From Massospora cicadina (taxonomy: Eukaryota; Entomophthoromycota; Entomophthoromycetes; Entomophthorales; Entomophthoraceae): a DNA stretch of 64,000 nucleotides. The position numbers and the translations under genes were made by a program. Location of the stretch: assembly GCA_022478985.1 (NCBI GenBank), contig JAKSZP010007904.1, positions 1 through 64,000 on the forward strand, in the 5' to 3' direction. Shown here piece by piece: positions 21,657 through 32,600 of the stretch. The notes below the pieces were generated by a model. It was not told the origin of the DNA, made no database searches, and was given only the letters and a program-made list of their open reading frames with translations. Numbering within the stretch: the stretch's first letter is position 1; each line of letters opens with the position of its first letter.

Positions 21657-23949
21657 TCATGATACACGTGGTCAAGGATATCTAGAGAGGCTGAGGTACA
21701 TGAATAAATGAATTATTTTCATCATAGTTTCCAACAAGTGAGCCACTGGACTAGTTACTTGACCAATTATTTTCACCAATATCCAGTACATAGGTGAAGT
21801 GACAAATCATTTACTGGGTAAATGAGTAACCCTTTTAAGTTCCTCAACTGAGGCAGGAGGTAATTTAGCTTTTGATCCAGAACGCGGTAATCTAATCATT
21901 CAATGGACTTGGGGCGACCTATAAAATAGCTCCAGTTTTCTTATCCCTTTCGCCTTAGGCATGTTCTAAATAACTAGAGCAACGTGATATCAAAGTATGG
22001 TGAAATTAAGGTACTTTTGGCTATTCTAAGTATCAATTTGACTGGGAATTGCTTACCAATAAGTATATCATAGATATCATCTAAGACAATTGCAGGGAAA
22101 ATACCACTTGAGATATTTCCCCAAAGCTTCTCGCCTTCTAGTATGACTTCCTAAGCTGTTAGCCGAGATGCCATATTAGTAATGCTTTTTTATCTAGTAA
22201 TCCCTTTGTTTGGCCCATTTGCAAATTAAGATGCGTAGCGGCTCCCCCTTTTGGGTTAGGCAGTACAAGGGCACCACTAGAGATAAAAAAGGACCACTAG
22301 AGATATGAACCATATGGTTAGCGACATGTAAGCACCAAGGGACCTGGTACATGTGGGTCCTGCCATTACATAATCCAAAGTATAATTTGATTCTGGAGTG
22401 ATCTTCATATTCCTCAGTAATCGAGAGAAAATGTCATTATTAGGGAATATGTATCAATAAAAGCCAGAATTTTCACTTTGTGTGCCATCACCTCTACTAA
22501 ATTAACATCAAAAACAAGTGGGTATAGAATAATGGCGTTGGGCATTATAAACTTGCTGAGGCAATCATTAGGATTATCTCAGGCATAATAAAAAGAATGT
22601 AGTGTTTTCTTTTTTAAATCATATTAGGCGACCTAAAACCCATCTGGGAAGACACAACAAAAAATTAAAGAGGTGAATGACTTTAAGAGCTTTTAAAGCA
22701 TAGATGTGGAAGCGTAAAGAGCTTAGAGCCATAGGCTGAAGCCTCCTTTTCCGTCTCTTTTTTAAAACAATTATTCTGATGAACTTAGAACCCACAATAA
22801 AGAAAGTTCTCATTTTGGTCAAAACTTAAGATTTTCCCCAACAGTATGGATATGAAGTCAGGACCATTTTTTTGAATAAGGGTAATGTACTTCGAGTTCT
22901 AGAAGACCATGATAGCTTCCTTGATATTGAGGTTCATTTTAAATTACTTTTTAATATCTTGTAAGTGAAGTGCAAGATAGTGGTTGGAGGAAAATCGGAT
23001 ACCACAATAGCTATAACAATATCTTGGGCGAACTAATTGCAAAAGATAAGGCCTGAGCTTCAATACAGAAGTGATTAGCGATTTAACACAAGTTTCTCTT
23101 TTATTATAAGACTTCTGAAAAAGCTTACTTCCATTTGACAGGGACAATTTGGTACCAAACTCCTTAATGATGGTTTCTTTTATTTGATCCTAAGAATTGA
23201 AAATCTTGATATAAGGCATAATTATCTCTTGAGAGCTACAGTCAAGGCAGGATTATATGCTTTATTTTTATGCTTAACTGTGGCCAGCTCCATAGCGTTC
23301 TCATATGCAAAGAGAAAAGTAAAAATGAACTTTATAAAATTATAGACTTCTTTTAGAATGACTTGAAATAGTTGACTTGTTTATATAAAATGTGTATGGC
23401 AGGGTTTGTAATTCCTCTTATTTTTGAAGGTTCTGTATTGAAAGGGTCAGTCATGTGAGTTTTGTAAATCAGTTCTCAAAGGAGTTCAAGATCATCATGT
23501 AGATTACATTACAATTTATCCACATAGACAGTGGTAGCCTTAATTTGAGAGCTTGGTTTAATTGCTGACTTTAATTTTAATAATCTGCAAAATTCTGCCG
23601 TGACATTTTGCTGGACTTCTATTTCTTAATAATAAGAGGTGAGTCAGTTAAACTTAGCATCCAAACTAACTTGGTGGTCCATTTGTCATTTTCCAAATAA
23701 GCACACGTTTGTTAAAGTGTAGTCATGTTGTCAGAAAAGGCCACTAAAGTTAAAGGTATTGGTAAAGTATTCTTTAACATCCAACAAACTTTTGTGAAAT
23801 ACCCCCTTACCTGCTTCCTCAAGTTCAAGATTCAGGCTTCATGGTATTATTCTTGGATTGACAGAATACTATAAGGCTCTAGGAGAAACCAGGAGGGTTG
23901 TCATTATCCTTAGGGCTCTCAGGACCTCTGGGGTCTTCAGGGTCACATA
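21657..23949 (-). pseudogene. Gypsy B gag/protease region, downstream part
   Basis: Decayed minus-strand coding sequence between LINE-2 and the family A insertion. It starts (at 23949) inside a collagen-like tract: 'GPKGLCDPEDPRGPESPK', spaced as Gly-X-Y with several Gly-to-Asp/Ser changes. Near 23025 there is a C-X2-C pair ('PRYCYSYCGIRF') of a zinc knuckle. 22307-22900 shows nothing recognisable. No protease motif survives. Confidence 0.55.
22117..22292 (+). mobile_element. Family A element, severely 5'-truncated copy
   Basis: Only the last 176 bp of family A: 'ttccccaaagcttc', 'gctgttagccgag', 'gctcccccttttgggttagg' and the A-rich end. Flanked by 'accacttgagatat' (22103-22116) and 'accactagagatat' (22293-22306), a 14-bp target-site duplication with one mismatch. 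Confidence 0.85.
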
Positions 23950-23966
23950 GACCTTTGGGACCTCTA
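23950..23966. repeat. Target-site duplication of family A (minus copy), 3' side
   Basis: 'gacctttgggacctcta', repeated exactly at 25255-25271. Confidence 0.95.
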
Positions 23967-25254
23967 TCTTTCGCACTAGTGGTGTCCAACCCATAAAGGG
24001 GGTCTCCACGCATCTTTAATTAAAAAGGGTCAAACAGAGGGATTATCAGAAATAAAAATTCCTAACTTGGCACCTCATCTAACAGCCTAGGAAGCTTTAT
24101 CAGAAAGTGAAGAAGCTTTGGGGAACTTTTCTCTGGCGCCCTATTTTAGGCGGCGGACCATGATGGACAACATAGGGGTTGGGGCATCAGTGGCCTGTGG
24201 CATAAGGAAGTATAAGTGTGGGTTTTTTTGTTAATGAGGCCAGCAGTGTCCATTGCCTCAATGTATTGAGCAAGTCGATGCTCAGAAAAAGTGATGAGAT
24301 CAGGAACATAAGTGAAAAATTTGATGCGCCGCCAGGTTTCAGGATAATTAGGGGTCAAAAAGAGAAGGTTTTGCTGCATAAATTCATGCGCAGTTCGCAC
24401 TAAATGCATGCTCCTCAAATTCAAACTTCACATCTTTACAAAATCATAAGGGAAATTAGGGATATGAAACCCTTAATATGGGACTCCATTGTCTCATAAA
24501 GATGCTGGTGAAGTATGGTGTTACAAAGGGAGCTGAAGCCTCAAGTGCCATTTTATTTATATTATTAAAGATCAGAAAACTGTTTCGAGGGCAAAAATGA
24601 TGGTGATGCAAATTGAGAGGGTCAACAAAGAGCTCCTAAAAAGAAATCTGGACTTACATGGTACGTCAGTTCATATTTATCAATCCATTTTATATCCTCA
24701 AAATGGATTGGATTCACCCAGCACTGAGCCAGCCACCAGACTTGGGGCATTGGCAGAAGCTTATTGGCCACATGCTGTTGACCACAGAAGCTCAGCTAAA
24801 CCTGTTCAGCTACTGACTCAGAATTCTGTAATCTAGTTGAATTAGCATTAAAATTCTTTGATTCTTAATTGATTAGCCACCGCTTTGGGAGCTGCATTAA
24901 ATCTTCCCAAGATGAGGGAGGGAGGATCGAGCCCCAGAAAAATAAATTGGGGTGAAACAGCCGTCAGCCAATGCTTAAGGGAGGAGTAATGGAAGTTGTA
25001 GAGGCAGAAACAGTGGTGCACTTGCACTTTGAGTGATCAAGATCAAAGCACAAGGGACGAATGGCACAGCCATTTTTTATTCACTCCCAGAATGGGTGAT
25101 CAGGGGTGGATATGATCACAGTACATGGGGAATTGCGAGGTGGGAATTACAATGAAAGGGTGGATCTTTGCAATGGCGTGAGGCCCTGACAGACAATCCG
25201 CCCCATTCATAACCATGGACTGCAACACAGAGTTTGCGCTGTAAAAGGCCAAAT
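23967..25254 (-). mobile_element. Family A element, minus-strand copy
   Basis: A 1288-bp copy delimited by a perfect 17-bp target-site duplication, inserted in the collagen-like part of gypsy B gag. Its 3' end (23967-24130, reading leftward) matches the other copies. The 5' end is truncated inside the ORF1-like region relative to copy 1. No RT or endonuclease is present. Confidence 0.92.
24146..25254 (-). pseudogene. ORF1-like protein of family A (minus copy, broken)
   Basis: The N-terminal part starts at the truncation point ('YSANSVLQSMVMNGAD', equivalent to 'YGADSLLQFVVPNESD' of copy 1). The C-terminal domain is open at 24424-24146: 'NLLFLTPNYPETWRRIKFF', 'LITFSEHRLAQYIEAMDTAG'. The same domain appears at 59750-59998 with 'LITFIDHQLAQYIEAMDTAG'. 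Its fold is unknown to me. The middle is broken by stops. Confidence 0.65.
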
Positions 25255-25271
25255 GACCTTTGGGACCTCTA
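25255..25271. repeat. Target-site duplication of family A (minus copy), 5' side
   Basis: Identical to 23950-23966. Confidence 0.95.
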
Positions 25272-25950
25272 GGCCCTTTGAAATGATAGTTAAATAAGAG
25301 GTCTTTCACCAAACCCATCTTTAGCTGTCAAATCCTTTTTGATAACTCATCAATATAGTTTGTAGAATTGTTGTTGAAAAGTTGATCCACCAATTTGTGT
25401 ATTTCCTGTTGCATACGTTCCTGTAAAGTCATCAAGAAACTAGAAATTTGTCAGATAATTTCTGTTCCTAAAAATCCTTCAACTCCATTATTAATCCAGA
25501 CAAGTTGTCTTTGTAATTAGTTACTTTCACTTCTGTTGTCCGCAATGGCCTCAAAATTTCTTTAATAAAGCTGGATGCAGTATCACATAATTCAAGGAGT
25601 CATGAATGAAGCTGATAATTAAAACTGAACTGACTTTATATTTCCATGTGATTTTATCCTAAGAGCTGTAACTAATGATGGAGGGCATGGTGGAAATATA
25701 GCTAGATATACGCCTTAGTTCTGTAAATTCCTACTGCAGTGCTAGGGAGGGCGGCCTAGCATACAAGTGCCAATACATGTAAACTTGATGAATATTTCTA
25801 ATTAAATTGTGCTCTCAGCTGAGGATTTCATTAAAGTAAGGCTTACACAGTTTGGGTAATTTGGCTGGTTAGATTTAATAAGTCGCATTATCTAGGGTCA
25901 ATAGGTTAAAGGATATAAAAAATTATTTGAAGTGGGTCGACCTTGGGACA
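25272..25950 (-). pseudogene. Gypsy B gag, N-terminal part
   Basis: Minus-strand gag remnant just inside the 5' LTR. A Gln/Asn/Lys-rich helical region resembling the coiled-coil part of gypsy C gag is followed by 'KGPRGPKG' (about 25250-25280), the start of the Gly-X-Y tract cut by the family A insertion. Several stops. Confidence 0.55.
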
Positions 25951-26089
25951 AGTATACCACACTGAGAATTTTTCTAGCCAGTACAGGTTTCAAACTCAAA
26001 ACCTGCACTAGGGTGGAAGCAGTTTTACCTGCCCAGCTAACCGCCCTTAGGTTAGAGAATATAGAAACAGTAAATTGTAAATATTTATG

Positions 26090-26105
26090 TGCTGAGTGAG
26101 CATTT
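26090..26105 (-). promoter_or_regulatory. Putative primer-binding site of gypsy B
   Basis: Minus strand 'agaaatgctcactcag' follows the LTR end 'cctaca' with the same 'ag' spacer as in gypsy E. It keeps 'tgctcact' of the common primer-binding site but has lost the leading bases. Weak alone, but the position is right. Confidence 0.45.
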
Positions 26106-26107
26106 CT

Positions 26108-26699
26108 TGTAGGTTATAATAGACCCATCTGGTCCACTCATGTTCTCACGGTAAGAATTTTTTCCTGGATAAATTATTTATCTTTGGGAAGGTACATCTT
26201 CACCTGGTAGCCTCAGAAAGACACCAAGATAAAGCATCAGCTTCAGGATTTCTCTAGAATTTATTAGCTGGTTCTCTCAGAGGATAATCAATTATCATTC
26301 AAATTAGAATCAGCGGCGTCCTAGTGGGATTATACATCAATAAGTGTTGCACTTTAGCAATAATACCAAACCTACAAGATATGGTAAAACTACTTTTAAT
26401 TACCTGATTAATTGAATATTTATATTTTTTTCAAGAAAGATGTAGTTTATGAGAATACTAACTCTACCAATGAGCAAGATCTTCCTTAAACTTTTGAGGA
26501 TATATTAAGTCTGCCTTATGACTGGTAGAAACCTGGTACACTGTGATGTAATAGTGTTCAAATGTACCCTTTATACTTTTAAAGACAATAGGAAGGTCAA
26601 AAGGTTTGATGAGTAATAGCTTAAACCAATTATTACTAGCCTCGTCCTTTGGTTAAATCTCATTCAAACTGAGTATGGCTTAGTATTTTCTGAAAACAC
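26108..26699 (-). repeat. Gypsy B 5' LTR
   Basis: Starts (plus strand) 'tgtaggttataatagacc', aligned to 'tgtaagattatactgaca' at 13075. It shares internal blocks such as 'gttcaaatgtaccctttata' with the other LTR. The outer end near 26699 is approximate. Confidence 0.7.
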
Positions 26700-26889
26700 A
26701 ACACCCCCAGAAAAAAGATTAGTTTGTGTTAGTCAGGTCCATCAAGTTGGAGTAAAACGTAATAAACATTTTCTTTGACATATGACCTCGTAAGATGGAA
26801 GCATGAGGAAATTTTAGTTAAAATACAGGGGTCCCAGAAATCATATATGTTTCTACTGGAGTCTCCTAGCAGGCAATAGAAGCCACAAT

Positions 26890-27860
26890 AACAGCAGTAT
26901 GAAAGAAATTCTTAACTACTTATGCTTCTCATCAAAAGGCCACGAAATTGATAAAAAATGATTCTAGGGTTTCTTGGTAATGCTTGAGACATTGCTGAGG
27001 GACCATTCACAGGCTGTCTGAGTATAGAAGCCACCAAGCATGAGAAACCCAATATTTTTCATTGGTGAGGCTCCCAAGGACCCGCTGCTATCAAAAAATC
27101 TATCATCTCCTAATGAATTGTTACCTAATTCATAGGAACTAGTGCTTATCAAACGAAATCCTTTAAATTAAAGTGCAAACACTTACAAAAAAGGAAAGTT
27201 CATAATAACAGTGATTATAGGTATCTTGAAAAATATGCGCCACAAAATTATGTGCTAAATTTGCTCCAACATGTCATGGTGCAATGGTCCATATCACGCA
27301 AGCCTCTATCACCTGGTAGAATTTGTAGTGATGTTCTCAAATGGTGCTGATTCATCCAAAATATTAATGCATGATAAAGTAATGCCAGGCATCCACTCCA
27401 TGACAGCATCTGGTCACTTGCGCTGCCACATATTTGCGTTTCTGCCTATTTATCCTCATAGGTCCATTTCAGGGAGGTCTTAGGCAACCCTCAGTCCTTA
27501 GATAGCTTGGTTTCCACCTGCTACTGACTTGATTGTGTTGCACAAATGCCATTAAAGCATTCAAGTCTGGCCCCTCCACACACCAAATGCAAAATCAACT
27601 TAAGTACAGAAGTATTAAATTATTACTATTTACATTTGGGAGGATTTGGTAAACATAAGTAAAACAACTATTATAAAAATAAAATAAACGGAATCTCAGG
27701 TGGGAAGAATTGGGGGCATGTACTCAGCTTGAAATGGTAGCTCATCAAGAGCTATGCAAATTGTGATAATAGAGGAATATGAGCCTAACAAGTCCAGCAT
27801 CCTAGAGACTCACAGGCCTGTAATCTGGAGCCAAAAATTTAATTTGCTTTCCAAGAGTCA
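26890..27860. repeat. Direct repeat X, right copy
   Basis: Homologous to 12090-13074 in the same orientation. The minus strand of both copies reads a short 'DSSGSLGA' peptide (27093 and 12315), but no domain can be extended from it. Confidence 0.6.
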
Positions 27861-28326
27861 GTAAAACCTATCCCAATATCATTGACCTCAATTTTAAATA
27901 TCATTAAAGTTAATAGGATTGCATTATCAGCATCGCAGACATAAAAGTCCCAACTCATAAAGAAATTATGCTACTAACTTAATCATTGCATTATTTAAAC
28001 TTTAGAAAGGGAGTTTTATAAAGCAGATTGTTTAAAGTTCCTCAACATGTGAAATTCATAAAAGTTTAAATTTTACTTTATTATAGGCAGAAGCTCCAAT
28101 CAAATATTTTACAAAATAAACTTGTGCGTTAAAAAGTTTGTCCTCAGTGGAATGTTACACATTCCAAAATATATAAAACAGCTGCCATGTCAGTTACCTT
28201 TCAACAAAAAAACCACAGAGTGACATATCAGGACAAGACATTATTTAAGACTCTTGTCTTAGAATATGTTATAACTTTATTAAGTGTAAAGAGGTTTAGA
28301 CAAAAATATTAAATGTAAATTATATA
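27861..28326. other. AT-rich sequence between repeat X and gypsy C
   Basis: No coding segment recognised. Gypsy C inserted at its right end. Confidence 0.4.
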
Positions 28327-28741
28327 TGTCATGATTCAAGATAGAACTTGAATTGAATTCCCTTCTTCCGAATCAGGCCATGCCAAACCAGTTGTCAAAC
28401 CTACCTAAGCAAAATCAATTTCAGAATCCTCCTCCCCTATTCCTGAGTCACGTGTGGTGGCATTTCCACCCATTCAGTCAGGTGAGCGACGCTATCTATT
28501 AAGGACGCCCATGAGGAGGCCATTCTGGAAGATCAGTAAAGATCCTGAATGGATGAGGCCCCAACGATCCCAAAGGCACCGAGTCCCAATGCACCCTATA
28601 AATATTGAGGCCTTTTAGTTTGATAAAATATTTGGTATTCTAACCCATTTTTCCCGTTTCCTCCTCAGCACTCTTTCCAAATTTTCCAGCTTTAAGCCAC
28701 CACAAACCCCAGCACTAGTCTGAATAACTTTAGCACTGACA
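28327..28741 (+). repeat. Gypsy C 5' LTR
   Basis: Ends 'gcactgaca', like the 3' LTR, and shares most of its length with it, including 'ggaagatcagtaaagatcc'. It starts 'tgtcatgattcaag' against 'tgttggtattcaag'. The 'cctataaatattgagg' stretch at 28599 may be the TATA region. Confidence 0.9.
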
Positions 28742-28745
28742 GAAG

Positions 28746-28761
28746 TGGTGCTCACTACAGG
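28746..28761 (+). promoter_or_regulatory. Primer-binding site of gypsy C
   Basis: 'tggtgctcactacagg', four bases after the LTR end. Complementary to a tRNA 3' end of the form cctgtagtgagcacca. Identical to those of gypsy D and E. Confidence 0.85.
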
Positions 28762-28799
28762 GGGGCTCTGAGCTGTCCTAAGTGAAAACGTCTATCATA

Positions 28800-30740
28800 A
28801 AAATGGAAACCAAAAGCCCTGATGACCAAACAACTGGTCAATCGAGGAGCATTACACGATGGGTTAGTACCTTGAGGTATGCAATGCTTCCCTTGCAGCT
28901 GGAGAGGCTAGAATTTTGGGCTGCCTTTCAACTCTCGCTGCCCTCCCTAGATGGGAGCTAATACCAACTCCAGTATGAGAACATCAATGATGTCATTTAA
29001 CAACTAATAAATGGCGTCTGCTCCAAAGGCGCCCGCTCCAGCTGCTCTCATGCCTCCTCCATACCTTCCATGATGTGGGACCTCTATGCCTCAGCCGTAT
29101 TGCCAGCTGGGGAGCTTACCCTGGGGCCTGAACGCTACCCTTGTAACTTTGTCCACCCCACAATCCATCACCTCCTCCAGTTAGTCGAATTACACCATCA
29201 GGAGGTCTCCCAGCAACTAGGGCCCACCCAGAATTTACATTCCTACATTATCAACTTCTACGATGCCGCCTCCTCCTTTGTGCATGACAATTGTGAAGCT
29301 ATTCTTGATAACCAATGATTAATCAATGAGATCCGCGATAAGATTGTAGTACTGGATAGCAGAATCTCCAGCTACATCGAGGAGCAATTTTGTCAAAACG
29401 CTCAGTTATTTGAAGCAACATGGACCCAGCATCTACTTCAAGTCGAAGAACTGGTATGATCCCTACAGCAGCACTATCAAGAGCTGGCCTCTCTTGACTA
29501 TCCCCATTGGGTGCTGGGCCAGAAGGGCTTAAGGGGTCTGAAGGCCCTGAGGGGCGTCAAGGGCCAGCTGGACCTAAGGGACCACGTGGGCCTTGAGGGC
29601 CCCCGGGCCCTTCAACCTTGGGCAAACCCAAAGACCCTTGGCAAAGAGATATAATGACCGCCCTGGCTGCCTTATGGGATCAAATCCATAAGGCGGCACT
29701 TGGATGTAAGCTCTGATTGGAAGGTGTCCCCCTTGACCCCAGGGTCTCAATTGAAGCACTGTCAGATGAGATGGATAACCTCAGCACCTTCACAAAGCTT
29801 ACTGATGCTCATATCTTCCAGCTTGAACAAACTTGTTGTGGGTTTGAAACCCGGTTGACCACCATTGAAAACCAGATCCATCTACAGAACGCCGAGATTC
29901 AATCCCTAAAGGAGCAGGTTGCCAATATGGCTTCTACTTCCACCCTAGCCAGAGTTGGGAATACATCCAAGAGGACTTAGAAGGATTTCGGAGGCAGTTA
30001 GATCAGCAGATTCCTCAAAATTATGTGGAAATGGAGATCTTGGAGCTGGTACCCATCCCAGGCGTTAACACCCTTTCCACTCCCATCGTAGCTAACTTTA
30101 AAGCTAGTTTCAAGGAAAGGTTCACTCCCAGATGGGAAAGTATCGCCTCCTTTCTGTACGCCTACGAGAGTTCCATGGAGGAGGCCACCAATTGACAGAA
30201 GGTGAAGCATATCCACTCCTATCTAGACAGCACCGCCTGGGAAATCATGACCCCCATTTGAAGAAGTGTAACACCTGGGAACAATCTACACTGCCTTGAT
30301 CCTAGAGTCTGGCAGCAACCAAACTCTTGCCAACCAAAAGCAAGCGTTCATGGACATTTGACTGAGCAAAAAAGAAAACCCTATGGAGTTTGCCAACCGG
30401 TTCTACGCCCAGGCACAACCTTTGGTCATGACGAATTGTATCACTCTGGACGACGCTATCACCGCAGTTATCTCTGCCTTGGGGTCCTATCCTGAGGTTT
30501 AAATGCATATCATTGGGCAGAAGAACGGGTTCACCTGTATCAGGGAGATTAAGGAGGCCCTCAACGAGATCCCTGCCTTGATCCTACACTTTAAGGCTAC
30601 ATCTACTGGCCCCTCTAACCGCCCTAGGGTCCATGTAGTCGAAAACCAGAAGAATCCACATCCTTGATGCACCTATTGCAATGGCTTTAGACACAGCGCT
30701 AAGTTTTACTGGAAACGTCTTGCTGAGGAGGCGGGAAAAG
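28800..30740 (+). pseudogene. Gypsy C Gag with coiled coils, collagen-like tract and zinc knuckle
   Basis: Order of parts: a helical region rich in Gln/Glu (29070-29510); a Gly-X-Y tract of 11 triplets (29516-29614, 'GPEGLKGSEGPEGRQGPAGP' and on) with one stop; a second coiled coil (29717-29980, 'IENQIHLQNAEIQSLKEQV'); a capsid-like region (30000-30560); and a zinc knuckle near 30667 reading C-X2-C-X4-H-X4-Y, with the last Cys lost. A frameshift lies near 29500. Gag builds the particle; a collagen-like element in it is unexpected. Confidence 0.75.
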
Positions 30741-30939
30741 GGCTTTCAGCATGAAGGACGAGGCGCTCCATGCTGACATCCCTGCCCAGCCTCAAGTATC
30801 CCCTGCGCATAAACCAGAAGCTGTCATACCCAAGGAAGTAGTGGCGGTATCTGATGACATAAAGACATTGATACTGCTTACTCTTCTTCTGATGATTCTC
30901 CCATGTTCCTCACATTTCCGCCCCAGTTTGGAAGTTTAG

Positions 30940-31300
30940 TTACCTGAGTTGCCATCCGGGTCCACAGGATTCCCATTTTTACCATAGTTGATAGTGGCTC
31001 CCCTGTGAACATCATCTCTTCCAAACTGATGAAACGCATCAAGATTGCTCCTGACATGCCGCACTACATGGAGTATGGCATGGCTGGCCCCCAGTGCACC
31101 CGATCCATAGGGGCCTATTCCTCTCTACCAATTTAATTTGGAAACTCACTTTGGATACACCCGCCATTGCTCTGGACATCCCCAGCTATGACCTGCTCAT
31201 TGGGACTCAATTCCTTCGAGACTTTCAGTGGTGCTCCATTACGATGGTGGTTTCCTCTCCCTTCTAGGACATTGAGTCCCTCTGGTTTTTGAAACTGCTC
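30940..31300 (+). pseudogene. Gypsy C aspartic protease
   Basis: The active-site block 'IVDSGSPVNIISSKLMK' (about 30983-31030) keeps D-S-G. 'YDLLIGTQFLRDF' near 31190-31230 is the second conserved region of retroelement proteases. One stop and frame changes. Confidence 0.85.
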
Positions 31301-31439
31301 ATGACTCTAGGGCTGAGGTCAAGGCCTGAGCCTGCCTACTGGAGACTGAAGGCTGAATCAATTGGCTCGAGTATCACATCTGAAGCTCTCAAGTCTGACT
31401 ACCCCCTCCTGCTGTTGATGGACTAGAGGGGATGCCGAT

Positions 31440-32600
31440 CTATTTACCCTGGGCAACTACTGTAACCCCAAAATCCCAAGTCATTGTTGACACCTGGGTC
31501 CATGTCAATATTCCCTTGGGGTACTTAATGGAAGTCTGAGGCCTAGATAACCCATCTCCCAAGGAATTGCTGACCTGCCCCGGGATCCTTGACCCAGCGT
31601 ATGCCAGATCTATATCAGTGTTACTAGCCAACCTGACTGACAAACCAAAAGTTGTAGGTCCAAACCAACCCGCCACTTATGTCCACCTGTTACTGATGGG
31701 GCTGTTGCCGACGTTCAAAGCTTTGTGGACTTAAGGGACTTTGGCTTAAAGTCACCACCCTCAGTTAATTTGGTCAACGCTAATATTGGAAAGGACCTCT
31801 CTGACTAACAGTGACTCAAGGTTCAGGAGCTCTTGGAGGAATACTCGGATCTATTCTCAACTTCAACCTATGATTTTGGAAGAATGAACGGAGTCCTCCA
31901 CCATGTAGAAACTGGGGACGCCCCCCTTTTCGGTCCTGGCCTTACCAAAAGAGCAAGGTTGAAGAGGCCCAGGTTACAGTAGAACTTAAACAGCTGCTCA
32001 ACGCTGGGCTCTTGGTTCTTCGCGTAGTCCTTGGGCCTCCCCTCTTCTGCTGGTCCAAAAGAAGGATGGCAAGCACTGGGTGGTGATGGATTATTGTCGA
32101 TTCAACTCCATCACCAAGAAGGACAGTTATCCCCTACCCCAGATTGACGACTCTCTCCATCTGCTTGCCGGTTCCCAGTACTTCTCAGCTATGGACCTCG
32201 CCAGCGGGTATTGGCAGGTTGAGCTCGCCCCCAAAGACTGAGCCATGTGCACTCTAATCGCCCATGAGGGGCTATTTGAGCCCACCTGTATGTCCCAAGG
32301 CCTCTGTAACGCCCCAGCCACGTTCCAGAGAGACATGGATGGGATCCTTGGGGACTTGAAGCTCTCATGTGTCCTTGTCTACCTGGATGGCATTACCGTT
32401 TTTCACAAACTTTTAATGGACATGTAGAGCATCTCAAGGAAGCCTTCGAGCGTCTCAGGAAGGCCTCCATCAAGCTCAAGCTCTCAAAGTGCTCCTTATT
32501 CCAGCCTGAGCTAGAGTTTCTAAGACACAATTTCTCTAAGCGTGGCATCCAACCTATACCCAACAAAGTCGATGCATAGAAAAGATGTCGCGCCACCAGA
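31440..32600 (+). pseudogene. Gypsy C reverse transcriptase
   Basis: The linker 'SVLLANLTDKPKVVGPNQP' precedes RT, as in D and E. RT blocks: 'LLLVQKKDGKHWVVMDY' (32043-32093), 'ITKKDSYPLPQIDDSL', 'YFSAMDLASGYWQVELAPKD', 'SQGLCNAPATFQRDMDGIL' and the catalytic motif 'VLVYLDG' at about 32370. The second Asp of YLDD is Gly, so RT is inactive. Confidence 0.9.

Larger units (their letters stand above)
13075..26699 (-). mobile_element. Gypsy B: Ty3/gypsy element split by three insertions
   Basis: Minus-strand order gag (about 25950-21657), RT, RNase H, integrase, 3' LTR, with similar LTRs at 13075-13658 and 26108-26699. Three younger elements interrupt it: LINE-2 (16441-21641), family A minus (23967-25254) and family A plus (22117-22292). 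Without them it would be about 6.6 kb. The LTRs have diverged strongly and both catalytic Asp residues of RT are changed, so it is old. Confidence 0.8.

Noticed and set aside
26180..26330. 'PEADALSW' in the minus strand, similar to the terminal RNase H block 'ADALSR'.
   Set aside because: It lies inside the 5' LTR of gypsy B, and the corresponding stretch of the other LTR does not keep the motif. Chance.
12204..27152. Minus-strand 'DSSGSLGA' peptides in repeat X, which recall the RNase H start of DIRS-like elements.
   Set aside because: No RT, tyrosine recombinase or continued RNase H motif could be traced around either copy. Short similarity only.
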